Source: Scenedesmus sp. ARA3
Taxonomy: Eukaryota > Chlorophyta > Chlorophyceae > Sphaeropleales > Scenedesmaceae
Direction of reading: 5' to 3'
Assembly: GCA_004335835.1 (NCBI GenBank)
Contig: RWJK01001882.1
Coordinates: 30,057 to 94,056 of the forward strand
Length of the DNA stretch: 64,000 nt
The notes beneath the pieces are model-generated. The model was not told where the DNA came from. It did not search any database and worked only from the letters and a program-made list of their open reading frames with translations. This document shows positions 34,673-46,922 of the stretch, piece by piece; position 1 is the first letter of the stretch; each line of letters opens with the position of its first letter. A program made the translations under genes and the position numbers.

Positions 34673-35836
34673 AGCAGCATAGGAAGCAGGCGCACGCTAA
34701 ACCGCGTGTGCCTGACTTGGCGGTGTGGCTGTGGCTGTGGCAGCAGCAGCAGGAGGAGCAGCAGCAGCAGCAGCATCAGAGCTGGCAGGTGGCTGGCCTC
34801 AAAGCGGGCCCACAGCTGGATCATCGCGTAATGCTTGCAAACATGATGGTGTAGTGTCCCTTTCTGTTGCCGCTCCATTGGGGCGCGGGGCCGAGGGCGT
34901 TGATGCTATGGCTTGATGGGTAACATGATGATGAGCTGGATCATCACGCTTGCTTGTAGTGCAATGGTGCCAGCTGAGGCTGGTTGATCATGGGGCTGTT
35001 CTGCGTTATCAGGCAGCAGCTGGCGGCTTTTCTGGATGCTTTGTGTTTTGTATTGCATCACCAAGGGTACACTTGGTGCGATGCAGGCTATGCAACTGAC
35101 AGCACTAGTTGAGCAGCTGCATGCAGGCGGCAGTGCAGTTCATTATAATGGCGGCATGTCGACATGGTTTGCTTTCAAACATGCACCAAGTTTTGACCAC
35201 CTTCAGCTGAATGTACTGCAACGGTTGCAAGCGGAATGGAGCAGTGCATCCTCGTCCTTCCATTCGTTGGGCGCGAGGCCGGAAGCTGCGTCCAAGGTTG
35301 CTGGTGCGTTTTTCATGAAACGTAAACAGCAGCGATGGATGCGGTGTAAAATGACAGTTTTAGGCGTGGTCACCAGAGGCCCCCCTGCCCAAAGGATCCA
35401 TCAAAGCAGCGATGGATGCGGTGTAAGGAGCAGCACACTGTGGCTGGCAGATGTGAAGAGCTCCCTAAAAGGTTAGTGTCAAAAGCTGGTCAGCTGGCAG
35501 CTGACCTAACGGTTAGGATAGCAAAGTCGTCAGCTGACCGTTCTGTCCCTTACCTGAACTTCAGCCTGCATGATGCAGCACTGGTGAGGTGTTGGTGCCT
35601 GCTGTGTACGTACACGTTGCAGAGCACAAGCAGGCTGGATTCTTATGCAGGCCATACAAACGACGTTGACGACTTGACGACTGCAGAAGCCATTCAGTGA
35701 CCTGTTGAGATGAAAAGTGCGGTTGTGTTGTCTGTTTGGCGTGCGGGCTGTACGGTACAGCCAAGGTTTTTAGGCTGAGTGTGGTGCGTCTCTGCATGCT
35801 TGCTTGCACTACTGCATTGAAAGTGCTCCTAGCGAT
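34673..35836. other. Spacer, no gene recognised
   Basis: Poly-Gln-like CAG runs lie at 34741-34780. A short direct repeat with GCAGCGATGGATGCGGTGTA occurs near 35331 and 35407. A 146-codon frame at 35036-35476 has no recognised domain. Confidence 0.4.
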
Positions 35837-38362
35837 ATGAAGGTTCCCACCCTTACCTACCTCGAGATACCACTGGTCAAAGCAGCTGCTGGCGGAGAGG
35901 TGTCGCCCCCCTCGCCATCTTCAGCATTGCTGAACAGAAGTCGCGAGTCCATCTTCGCGTTGTTTACTAGTCCGAACCAACTCGCTACCTGCCTAAACAA
36001 GATGCTGAAACGTGTTGAAACGTGCCCGGGTCATGAGGCCTTAGCTTCCCTTCTGCAAGTGCCCCCTCTGCTCGCAGAGCTAGGCCCTGCGGGCCTGGCT
36101 CGCTTGTCAGCAAGCAGCAAAAGCTCTGAATCAACTGTCGCCGTCATCGCCTGCAATAACAGCCTCGTCCTGCTGGACTGTGCTGTAGACACAGCAAGCA
36201 ACAGCAAAGTGATGCAGCACATGCAGGCAGTAGGGTGGCTTGGAGCTCTGCTGCTGCGCAAAGCGCCTGAAACTGCACCAAATGTGACAACGAGGTTGCT
36301 GAAACTTCCAGCAGTGCCTTTTGATGTGGCTCAGCAGCTGGTGTCAGCTGGCATGCACATCAGCTATGCGCAGCTGCTGGCTGCAGCTGACAGCATGGTG
36401 GCAGGCGTGGAGGTGTGGGTGCAGGCGCAGCAGCAGCTGGGCGTGCAAACCGACATCCCTGCAGAAGCTGTGGCTGTCTGCTGCAGTGATAACGAGGTAG
36501 GTTCCGTTGATGGCATGCATATAAAGATCTGCACATGTCGCTTGTTGGTCAACCATGCACAAGTTGAACTCACCCCAGACCAGACACTGCGCAGACAGGC
36601 CCCAGCAATGACATGGCTGGCAGATACTGAGTAACCGACAGATGCAGTTCGCCAGAAGCACTGCTTTGCATGCTTGCTTGCTTGCGTGGCTGCAGGGATA
36701 GGCATTTGATCTTGTTTTCCTCTTTTTCTTTTGCTGCTGCTGCTGCTGCTGCTGTGTTTTCAGGCCGACATCGTACAGGGCATTCAGAATGGTGACACCT
36801 CTGGCCTGCTGCAGCTAGCCATGAACTGCAGCAACCCCCAGCCAGCATCAGCAGCCCTCCAGTGCCTGTCAGCAGCAGCAGCAGCAGCAACCCCGCTTGA
36901 GCCTGACGTGGCTCGCAAGCTGCTCCTGACAGCAGCAATGCGGCATCCAGCAGCAGTTCCAGACATGGTGCAGCTGTTGCGGCAGCATGTTGACGCAGCA
37001 ACAATAGAAGCAGTTCTTCTGCAGCTGATGGGGCCCACAATAGGTGTGGCGTGGCTGATACACTGCCTGGAGCAGCTGTGCGAACTGCCAGCAGGGCAGC
37101 AGCTGACCAGCACAGCAGTGCTGCAGCTGCTGCAGGCAGCCCTTAACAAGCAGCAGCTGGTGGCCGAACAGTTGTGCAAGCTGCCAGCAGCAGCACACAT
37201 CACCAGTGAGGCAGTACTGCAGCTGCTGCAGGCAGCCATCGAGCATGACGTTGATCCAGCAGAGTTGTGTGAGCTGCCAGCAGGAGCGGGGATCAGCAAT
37301 GAGGCGGTGCTGCAGCTGCTGCAGGCAGCTATTGCAAAAAACATGGAACTAGTTCGATTGTGCGAGCTGCCAGCAGCAGCTAATATCAGCAGCGAGGCAG
37401 TGCTGCAGCTGCTGCAGGCAGCAGTAGCCGAATCAAGGACAGAAGACATTGAGGAGCTGTGTGCTTTACATGCAGTAGCGCAACTCAGCAGCGACGCGGT
37501 GGTTTCGCTGTACAGCAGCGCTGTGGAGCGTAACAGTGCTCGCATGATACGCGTGCTGTCGACTGTTCTACCGCGAGAAGTGCTGGAGCAGCTCAGTAGC
37601 GAGCAAATGCAGCAGCTGCTAGCAGCGGCTGAGGAGCAGAGTGAAGATTTGGAGGATGATGAATGCATGGTGGCCCTGTGTAAATTGCCAGCAGCAGCGG
37701 GCATCAGCAGTGAGGCAGCGCTGCAGCTGCTGCAGGCAGCGCTGCAGCTGCTGCAGGCAGCGCTGCGCAGGGGCGCCTATGAAAGCATACCAGTGATGTG
37801 TCATTTGCCACCTGCAGCGCACCTCACCAAGGAGGCAGTGGCACAGCTGCTTGGCTTAGCTGTGGAGTGCGAAAGTCCACAGCTCCTAGAGGCACTGTTG
37901 GACGGCTTGCCGCTACCGCTGCTTCATCAGCTCAGCCGTTGGCAGGTGGAGCAGCTGCTAGCAGCAGCCCTGGGCAGAAATGAGTTCTAGTATCATGCGC
38001 ACGTGCAAGGCCTCTGCGCGCTGCCAGCAGCAGAGGGCATCAGCAGTGCGGCGCTGCTGCAGCTGCTGCAGGCAGCAGTGGGCAACGTCTGCGCTGAAAG
38101 CATAGCAGCCCTGTGCGCGCTGCCAGCAGCAGCGCAACTTACCAGCAAGGCGGCGTTTTCGCTGGTGCGCACGGCTATCACCAACTGCTTTCCTTGGCAC
38201 TGGTCCCCTATGGTAGATGCGCTGTCAGGACATTTGCCGCCAGGGGTGTTTGACCAGATGTGCAGGGAGCAGGCGCAGCAGCTGTTGGCGGCAGCTGAGC
38301 AGCAGGGCAATGAGGGCTGCATTGCGGAGCTCCGCAGGCGGCTGACCACGCCGCGAGGATGA
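35837..38362 (+). CDS. LPAA helical-repeat protein 2, internal TAG
   Basis: Exons 35837-36496 and 36764-37990 encode 628 aa up to a TAG at 37988-37990. The same frame then stays open to a TGA at 38360-38362 and carries on the repeats (LCALPAAEGISSAALLQLLQ and a last module with CIAELRRRL). N-terminus: acidic/Ser start, a variant of the F-box-like block, then QLVSAGMHISYAQLLAAADS and VEVWVQAQQQLGVQTDIP. Exon 2 has about ten repeats with the clearest consensus of the family, LCELPAAAxISSEAVLQLLQ plus AAI. A duplicated LQLLQAA stretch lies near 37725-37765. The TAG falls inside a repeat, so it is either a nonsense mutation or read through; the true end is unclear. Confidence 0.65.
37988..37990 (+). 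other. In-frame TAG inside the helical-repeat frame
   Basis: Context GAG TTC TAG TAT CAT. About 124 further sense codons with the same repeat pattern follow in the same frame before TGA. Confidence 0.8.
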
Positions 38363-39124
38363 GAGAGGGGCAGCAACACAGAGCTGCCGTGCCAGCTGCC
38401 TGCAGTCAGCCTGGGTGGCAGTGCAACGGCAGCTTAGCTGCTGCAGATGGCTGAGCAGCTGAGCTGTTTCGGCTGTACTGGTATAGAGCAGCTGCGCAAG
38501 CTGGCAGGCAGCAAGTTGACAGCAAGAACTGCGTCGCTTTGCAGCGCTGCTATCCAATGGTGATTCTGGCTTGGCCTGCAGGCCTTGATTGTTCTGGATG
38601 GATTTCACGCTCGTGGCAATGGCTGCCATGGATTGGGTTGTGTGTATTGCTCCTGCGCTGACAAATTGTAATGCCCTCTTTTTACGCCGTTTGGACATAA
38701 AGATATGACTTGTGGCGGCTATCTTACCTGAGTTGCAATTCTTTATATTGAATTGTAGCACAGCATAGGCGCAGCAACACCGCCAGTGCAAACATCCCTG
38801 AGGATTCAGATTTGAACTCAAAGGTGGCAGCAACCCGCATCTACTGATCTGATAGCATCATACTGCATTTTGTGCTTTTGCAAAGCGCACTCCTGTAAGT
38901 GTTCACACCAACCTCCAGTGCAAACCCTACACGTGGTTTGAAAGTTGCCACTTCGCAAGCGTCGCTTAGCCACTCAAACGACGTTGAGTATATGTCATTG
39001 TCAATTTAACGTGTATTCATAGTTACGATAATGCCTTGACAGCATGCCATGCCAGGAAATCCCCGACAGTTCTTGACCATAAGCTTCACAGCGCTCTGCT
39101 TGTCTCGCAAGTACCCACCAATCA
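38363..39124. other. Spacer at the junction of the two tandem units
   Basis: No gene is seen. A TGTAA at about 38667 may serve the gene ending at 38362. From about 38911 the sequence matches the DNA after the helicase gene (about 28611), marking the duplication junction. Confidence 0.55.
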
Positions 39125-41073
39125 ATGGTGTCTGTTTCGCTGAATGAAGAGGGCTTCGCTACGCAGTTCATTAGCCAAGACCTCGTTGACCATGCCTTGC
39201 ACGGCTGTCCCAGGATTTGCTCCTACCTGGGCCTGCAGGGCTTGGCCTGCTTGGCTGCAAGCAGCAAGGGCCTCCAAGAAACGTGTCATGCAGCTGTCAG
39301 CTGTGACTGCACCAGCCTTCTGGGACCAGCACTAGAGGCAGCCAGAGCCGGCCAGCTGCTGAACCACACCAAGGATGCAGCAGCATGGGTAGTCGCGCTG
39401 CTGCAGGGGATGGGAACATCCCAAGCAGCAGAAGCAGCAGCAGCTGTAGCTTGTCAACTCACAGCACTGCCATCAGTACCTCTGGACTGGGCAGTGCAGC
39501 TGGTGGCAGCTGGTGTGCGCATCCACCACACGCAGCTGCTCGCTGCAGCCAGCAGCATGCTTGCAGGAGTGGAGGTGTGGGTCCAAGCGCAGCAGCAGCT
39601 TGGTGTACAAACAGACATACCAGCAGCATCGACAGCAGGTTGTTGTGGCGATGACTGGGTGAGTCATCTATGTACAACTGCCACTAGCAACTGGCTATGT
39701 TGCTCTGTCAAACTGCGCCATTTGCAGCTAACAGCCTGCGATCAAGACACAAAAGATGTTGTGCAGCTTGCTTCTAGTTGGCCTCCGGGCATGCGCCATT
39801 CTTACAACAGAAAGTGAAGTATGCATGCCTTGCCTTCCCGACCAACGTGGCCGCTTGCCCGCTCTTGCTGCAGGTGCAGCAAGGATGCCATCAGCTTTTG
39901 TGCAACAAATAGAAGCCCACAAGGATTGCTGAATGCCTCATCATTTCCTTTGACTGCTGCTGTTGCCGCTGCCCGTGTCCGCGCGTGCGCAGGATATGGC
40001 GGGACTGTCTGCCAGTGCAGCTACTGACTTGCTGATGCTGTCCATGAACTCACCCAGCAACAGCAGAGGCAGCAGTCGATCACCTACCAGAGCAGCTTGA
40101 AGAGGGCGCTGCTCGCCAGCTGCTGCTGATCGCGGCAGCACGCCAGCACAAAGGAGCAGTGACGCAGATGATACAGCTGCCACGTGTGGAGCAACACGTG
40201 GACGCAGCTACACTAGAAACCGTGTTCAGGCAGATGCTAGCTCATGATGTGCCTGTAATGTACCTGTGGCGGGCGCCTGCTGCAGCGCAGCTAAGCAGTG
40301 AAGCAGCAGTGCGCTTGCTGGCGGAGGCCATAAAGCAGCGCGGGGCTTCAGCCATTGAGGTTCTGGTCACTCTTGCAGGAGCCACGCAGATGAGTAGCAG
40401 GCAGGCGATGGGGCTATTGGAGGAATGTCTTGAGACAAGCACGTACACAGACACAAGATACACAACTAGTGCATGTCTGCTGCGGCTCTGCCGGCTGCCG
40501 GCTGCTAAAGCACTCAGCAGTGATGATCTGGTACAGTTGCTGCAAGCAGTCATCAAGCGGGGCCCCTGCATGGACTTTTCTGCTGATCCTTGCTTCGATG
40601 GCCAGGCAGTGATGACCAGAAGTCTCCTGCGGCTGCCAGCAGCAGCAGACCTCAGCAGCAGTCAGATGGTGCAGCTTCTGAGTGTTGCTGCACTGCACAA
40701 CAGCAACCTTTGTCTGTCCACCCTGTGTGGTCTCAGCATAGCAGCTAGCCTCAGCATCCAGCTGCTGCTGCAGCCTCTACAACACGCCGTTGCATGCGGC
40801 AGCGGCGAGTGCACATCTGCCCTGGTCAGGCTGCTGCCGTCAGTTCAGCAGCTGAGCGTGGAAGCACTGGCACAGCTGTTGCAGGCAGCAACAGACCGCA
40901 TGTCTGTTCATTGTCTGTGCAAGCTGCCAGCAGTCATGCAACTGACCACCCGCCAGTTGTCAGACGCGCAGCAGATGTATCTGTCTCGAGGCAGCAAAGA
41001 CTGCATCCTGGTGCTGCACAGGTTGCTTGCAGCACGTGGAATGCTTGTGGGTCAGCTAGCAGAGCTAGCATGA
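39125..41073 (+). pseudogene. LPAA helical-repeat paralogue, frameshifted
   Basis: Counterpart of the gene at 28845. Exon 1 (39125-39658, 178 codons) is intact, with CPRICSYLGLQGLACLAASS, QLVAAGVRIHHTQLLAAASS and VEVWVQAQQQLGVQTDIP, and ends in a GTGAGT donor. The matching exon 2 would start at 39993 (DMAGLSASAATDLL), but relative to its sister it lacks 5 bases at about 40050-40065 and meets a TGA at 40098. The rest of the repeats (from 40159, LPRVEQHVDAATLETVF to AELA at 41073) are open in another frame. A weak acceptor before 40069 could skip the damage, so a functional shortened protein cannot be excluded. Confidence 0.65.
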
Positions 41074-42000
41074 CAGCTTTATAGCAAGGGCCCGCTGCTG
41101 CCCTGCACAGCGTGCTTTGCACGGCGTTCATCTGCAGGTTGCAGCAGCAGGGCAGTGACAGCAGCTCAGCAACAGCCCAGGCCCATCGGATGCATGCACT
41201 GCAGGCAGCTGTGGAACACATGAAGCACCAACTCATTGCTGGCAACCATTACCTGTTGGCAACAGCGGCTGCAGTTACGGTTGATCGTGAGGTTGAGCTG
41301 CATCAAGTGTTGATTGTGCATGGTGGCCTGGATGAGGCTGTGCCACAGTGGGCTTTGCAGCTGTGGGCCGCCCGCAGTTGCTGGCTTCTATTCATACATT
41401 GTACACATGAACCACAGCATGAATGGTGGGTGCGCTGCTTGCAGTTGCAGCGTGGCTATGTACATGGCTCAACATGTATGCAGGCATCACTGTTACTTTC
41501 ACAAGTCGTCACCAATCGCCACGCAGGTAGTGCCTGCACCAAATCTAGTGATCTAGATCACCTTGTGAGCAAAATCGGTGTGCATGCACATACTCATGTA
41601 AGATGCAGGTGGCCTTCAACGTCTTATGACGGCACCTAGCAACTCTAGAACCGTATTGACACAATTACAGTCTTCCAGGCCTCTGGCGGAAGGTTATTAA
41701 GGAAACTTTGAAAGCAGAGTAACATTGTTATACCAGTGCAACAGCTCGCTCGGCTTGATTCCTCCACCTTCAAGCGCGGCAGGCCGCTGGATCTGTTGCT
41801 GTTTCGGATCATGAAGCTCCCTTGGTCGTGCTCGTAGCTGCACACTCGCTGTAGCTGTGCCAGAAAAGGCTTCTGTGTCACAACACGCGGTGGTGGATCT
41901 CCCGTGAATCGTAGTTGTCCAGTATTAGTCACTCGGCGCGTGCTCTCTTCATGGAACTGCATTGTCAGGTGCGGCTATGGTCGGCATGCTGATCAACGAC

Positions 42001-42034
<34 letters not shown>

Positions 42035-42058
42035 GCAGCAGCTCTCAATGCAGCTGGG
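41074..42058. other. Spacer before the F-box/LRR gene
   Basis: Homologous to 30603-31579. No gene is seen. A Ser/CAG run at about 42000-42041 precedes the proposed start. Confidence 0.45.
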
Positions 42059-42741
42059 ATGCATGTACCTTCCTTGTGCCCTCAGGTAAGTTACAAGCAG
42101 CAGCTACGAAGCGTGTTTTCATCGCGAAATCCGTTATCAGCAGTGTGCATCATATGTTAGCAGCAGCCTAGTATGCGGTTTGGAATTCGCTCATGACGCA
42201 GCAGGCTTGCCGGAGCAGGCACCTGCCTGGCACTTGCTACACACCCTGCAGCTGATCAAACCAAACACAATCTGCTGCCTACATCTGCTGCTCTTGGCTA
42301 TACACAGATGCGAGAGAAGCCCCCGTCTCAATTGCCACAGGAGCTGGTGACCCATGTGCTGCGCCATGCGGACCTGCAGCAGCGGCTAGGCAGCTGCAGC
42401 CTAGTGTGTCACACCTGGCGAGCAGCAGCAGCAGCAGCCAGCAGCGATGTGAGGCTGGATGGCACTTCATGCCTGACACCTATTAGTGGGCTGAGGATGA
42501 AGAGCCTGGGCCACTGGTTACTCCAGCATGCAGCAGGAGTGACGCAGCTCGAGGTGCATACCAGATCCATCGTCCTGCAAGCAGCTCCCGGCACAGACAA
42601 GGTGCTGCAGCTGCCTGCAGCGCAGATGCAGCGCCTGCAGACGCTGTCTGTGAGCAAGTGCCACCTCGAAGTTCAGCAAGGCGTATGCGGCGTGCAGCAG
42701 CAGCAGCAGCAGCAGTTGCCACACGCATTGCGCACCATCAC

Positions 42742-42772
<31 letters not shown>

Positions 42773-45341
42773 GGCCGGCAAGCGCTCACTGGCCTAAGCA
42801 GTTTGACGTCTCTGTTACTATCGTCTGTTGGTCTCATCGGTCCTGTGGGGTTGGGTGGCCTCTCAGCGCTGTCTGGGCTGCAGCAGCTGCAGCTGAGCGA
42901 AGTGACAGTCACAAAGCAGGTGCTCGAGGTGGCGCCGACGCCATCAGCAGCGCAGGCAAAGGCCGATCAGAGTCAGCAGCAGCGGGAGCAGCAGCTGAAG
43001 CATGACATACTGCTCGGCCTTGGCAGTCTGACACAGCTGACGCAGCTGGAGCTGCCCGTTCAGCTGCTGCCAAAGGCAGCAGTAGCGCCTTTCAGCTGCT
43101 TGCAGCAGCTGCAGACGCTTATCCTGTCTGAGGACGTCAACAGCTACAGCCGGGAGCTTTCACCTGCTACACTGCTGCGGCTGCCGCCATCGCTCACACA
43201 CTTGGAGTTGGTATGGCGAGAAGAGCAGGTGCTCAGCAGCAGCTTGTGCCCTGGTTTGGCATCGCTCACCAACCTGCAGTACTTGAGCATATGTGCTGAA
43301 AACACTGCTGGCTTGCTGCCTGACTTCTGCAGTGGCATGCAACAGCTGACTGAGCTGCGGCTGTTCAACAATCTGTCACGTGACGCACTGCCGACACTGA
43401 CACGCGTGCTGCCTGCGGTGTCGCGCTTGGAAAGCCTGCTCATTGAAAACACGGGCGCGGTCATGCCACTGCCTGCAAGTGATGTGGCTGGGTATTCAGC
43501 GCTGCTGCCGCTGTCACAGCACATCACAAGCATTCAATTGCAGTGGTGGGAAGAGGCCAGTTTGCTGCGCCCTGGCTGCGGCCCGCACTTGTTTGCAGCT
43601 GGGAGGCAGCTGCCGAAGCTGAAGCAGCTGCTGCTTGGCGTGCCCGATAACTGGGATGCATGGGAAAGCGACATGCGCTTGGGAGGGCTCGCAACGTGCG
43701 TGTCCAATGTTGGTGGCGAGTGTTTGGGAGAAGGCAGCATGCGTAGCTTAGTGAGGTGCTGCCCTGGCTTAGAGTACCTGGCAATTGCTGGGCTGGTTGA
43801 GCCGGGTGTGCAGATGCAGCCGCTGCTGCAGCTGACAGCACTGACTGGGCTGTCTGTTGGTGGTGAGGCGGTGACAGATGACGTGGCACATGATGTGCTG
43901 TCGAAGATGAGGGGTCTGCGCAGGCTAGGGGTGTTTTACGCGGAGGGGTTCAGTGACTGCGGTTTACTTGCGCTGACAAAGCTGCAGCAGCTGACGCATC
44001 TGGCAGTCGGCAGCTGCAGCATCAGCAGCGACGTGTCAGCCAAGTTTGCTCAAGGCGGGGAGGTCCAAGATGATGACTCTGCTGAGAGCCTGGAGCTGCA
44101 ACTGCAGGTGCGCTGTGCCATTGCGATCTGGCTGCTGTTGGCTGGGCGGGGTTGAATTTCCGCTACAAGCAGTTTATGCAGTGGGGTTCCAAGCGTGCCG
44201 TGGTCGTGCAAAGTGCTGTTGCCGGCAGTGCTTGCCCATCTCTTGGCAGGTATCACACGGTCCTACGCATGCATTAGACACATGCAGACACGCAGGTACT
44301 GCTGAGCACACGCGGCAATGTGGTGTCACCACTGCTGCATCGGAAACTTGCCACACATCATGTATGCCTTATAGGCTTACGGCACGGGTGTGTCTGCCAC
44401 TGCTAACAGTTGCATCTGAGTCGTGTCGACAGCTATGCACTGACTGTCTCATTGCTGACAAAGGGGCTTGCCTGCCGTTTTCACTTTGCAGGACTTGCTG
44501 CCACCCGTGTGGCTGCAGCTGCTGAGCCGCTGCGTGCGCAGCAACCAGCGCTCTCGTTTGACCGATGGCAGCTGTGGTGAAGTTGCGTTGGAGGAATTGA
44601 TGGACGTGCAGAGAGGTGAGAGCAGACAGCTGCTCCCGAAGCTGCACAGTTTTGTCAGGTAGATGAAATGCAGCTGACTGCATGATGCTTGGCTTCCTGG
44701 TACCCTTTGGTGCAGCCAGTAGTACTGATGTGCTTTGTTTGCGTGCTGGCGGTATGTTATGTTTGGCACAGTAACGGAATCGACCTCAGTGCTTGGCCAG
44801 CAGCGGACAATGCATTGTGGGGGCCAGCAGCAGACACATCTACATGTAGACACATATGAGGCTGTTTTGCTCGGCTGCTTGCGCTGCAGACACCCGGGAC
44901 ATTATGGCTGTGAAGGAGCGGCAGTTTCGAATGGCAGCAACAATGGCAGCCGCAGCAGCAGCAGAGCTAGCAACCAGGAAGCAGCAGGCACATGCCCAGC
45001 AGCAGCTGGCTGCCGCTGCAGCACGAGCAACTGAGCTGGAGCAGCGCCTGGCAGCAGCAGAGGCAGCAGCAGCGGCAGCAACAACGGAAGAGCAGGCGTG
45101 TGCTCAAGCCGCCCAACAGCAGCTGGCTGCTGCTGAAGCGCTCGCAACTGAGCTGGAGCGGCGCCTGGCAGCAGCAGAGGCAGCAGCAGCTGCAGCAGCA
45201 GCAGTAACAACAAGGGAGGAGCAGCTGCGTGCGGACGCCAGCCAGAAGCAGCTGGCTGCAGCTGAAGCCCGTGCAGCTCAGCTGGAGAGGCGGCTGGCAG
45301 CAGCAGAAGCAGAGCTTGCAGGGTACCACCTGCAGATCTAG
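42059..45341 (+). CDS. F-box / leucine-rich repeat protein with coiled coil
   Basis: Four exons, 42059-42085, 42308-44107, 44492-44615, 44890-45341 (27 + 1800 + 124 + 452 nt), giving 800 aa in one frame. F-box at about residues 14-55 (LPQELVTHVLRHADLQQRLG, then LVCHTWR). LRRs over about 90-600, with LTSLLLSSVGLIGPVGLGGL, LTQLTQLELPVQLLP and LTNLQYLSICAENTAGLLP. Exon 3 encodes LLPPVWLQLLSRCVRSNQRS. Exon 4 encodes an Ala/Glu-rich coiled coil with three repeats ending LERRLAAAEA. The first exon (MHVPSLCPQ) is short but kept in frame in the broken sister; a start at 42308 is the alternative. It should be an SCF ubiquitin-ligase substrate adaptor (family knowledge); the target is unknown. Confidence 0.82.
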
Positions 45342-45507
45342 CAGCAGGACAATACGGTTGTTTGCGTATGCGCTGCCACGGGTGCTGCTGCAGCAGCTCA
45401 GCGCTCAGCAGGTAGAGCAGCTGCTAGCAGCCGCTGTGGAGCAGGGCAGCAATGAGAGCTGCATTGCAGAGCTTCGCAAAATGTTCGCTGCAGACACCAC
45501 TGGCTAG
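45342..45507 (+). other. Stray terminal helical-repeat module
   Basis: Just after the F-box/LRR stop, in another frame, lies a stretch coding ALPRVLLQQLSAQQVEQLLA then SCIAELRKMF and TAG at 45505-45507. It closely matches the last module of the helical-repeat gene ending at 38362 (CIAELRRRL). It may be an unrecognised exon giving an alternative C-terminus or a gene remnant. Confidence 0.55.
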
Positions 45508-46922
45508 GTGATGAAGCAGCCCTGCAAAATTTCTTGCACTATTGACTTGCTGCAGTAGCCTGCTGTGCAAATGTTGGCTTGAAGTTGTGGGAAGCTAATA
45601 AGCATTTGCATGCTTGTGATATCAATCATACCACACTGAAGCACCACATGTTCAGAGGTGAAGGTTCAGCAGCAGCGGTGGCAGCTGATGCAGAAGTAGC
45701 ACAGCCCAACTGGTTCCGCATTCAACTGCTGCAACTACAAGCTACCCACAGGTCACAGCATCTCAGATGACCAGCGCCTGGTATCTGTGTGTTTGGTCTG
45801 GCATATGCCTCTTGCATGGCTGACAGCAGCAAGCGTTGGATGGCCGGCACCAGCCCTCCGCATGCTGTGCTTGGAGGTCTGGGTGATTCTGGGGGCTGCT
45901 GGTGTGTGAAATGTGTTTGCAGGCACAGTATATTCTGTACTTACATACATGTAGTCATTGAGTTGTCCGGCTAGCAGTGCTGCAGTGGCACAGGTGCCGC
46001 AGGTGGCGCAGCAGCAGGTCAATCGCGGCTGTCGAAGTAGCTGCATCAGCTGCAGGCAGCTCAGTACTGTACTTATAGTTGCAGTCCAGCTGCTGTAACT
46101 GCATTATTGGTATCACAGTGCTGCTGTAAGACAACATGGCTTACAACCTTGGACAAGCGGCTGTCAGCATGAATGGCGGGCTTCAACGCTCTCTGCAATA
46201 GCTGCGGCTGCTTATTCATGTCACATGTAGTACAGTGGTGTGCAGTGGTGTTCTCAGCAAGACTGCCAGCCTTGATCACCCGTCGCCATTTTGCTTCAGC
46301 AGTGTGGACACAAGGCGCGATGTCCCATTCAGACAACAACCATGCAGCTGAGCATGCAGCTGAGTCCCTGCCTACACCGGCTCACGAGCCGCTCCACTGG
46401 AGGCATGGCATGAATATGTGAGCTGGTCTATAAAATAAGGGCTCAGGCAGCCAGGCCACAGCCTGTTTTGCGCCAGATGATGGTTGGTGCGAACACTGTG
46501 GCATGACGTGCCGTTTAGGTCTTGCGGCAGTCAAGCAATATTTAAAAAACTGTTTGATGCGACACCTGCTCGGTTATGCATCATGCTCCACACTGCACCA
46601 CGCTACAACGCTGTGCACGTGCACGTAAAATTTTGCATCCAGCACACTGACTGCGCACCAGGCTCTGTGACCACTGGTAAGGTGGCACACGCCAAAACTC
46701 TTCATTTCAACAACCATCTTACGTTACTGATTACGCTGCAAGCACACCAAACACAATGATATTTGATTAAGCTTTAGCATATTGACTGTGCAGTGGCGTG
46801 AACTTCGAGGCGCTCGCTGGACCTGAACCTGCAGCTACCGTCCGAGCCCACGTTTATTGGGCATGGGCGCACTTGCACAACCATACACATGTTGCTAATA
46901 TTAATGTTCGTTTTTTAATACC
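45508..46922. other. Spacer, no gene recognised
   Basis: Short frames only. It holds a TATA-like element at 46429-46437. Little similarity to 34673-35836 was noticed; this part of the duplication has diverged most. Confidence 0.4.
46429..46437 (+). promoter_or_regulatory. TATA-like element
   Basis: TATAAAATA in otherwise GC-rich DNA, 486 bp upstream of the ATG at 46923. The distance implies a long leader, so the link to that gene is uncertain. Confidence 0.3.

Larger units (their letters stand above)
28611..38910 (+). repeat. Tandem segmental duplication, unit 1
   Basis: A unit of about 10.3 kb holds a helical-repeat gene (28845), an F-box/LRR copy (31580) and a second helical-repeat gene (35837). 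It is homologous in order, strand and intron placement to 38911 onward. The left edge is marked by a CCTCCAGTG.AAACCCT word at about 28611 and 38911. Offsets grow along the unit: 10280 at the first ATG, 10401 at LRR exon 3, 10915 at the last gene's exon 2. Non-coding DNA matches too (GCCAGAAAAGGCTTC at about 31399 and 41860). Confidence 0.85.

Noticed and set aside
32707..37990. TAG reassigned to an amino acid in this nucleus
   Set aside because: Only two or three in-frame TAGs, in duplicated genes that also carry frameshifts; TAG is used as a normal stop in the F-box/LRR gene and the first helical-repeat gene.
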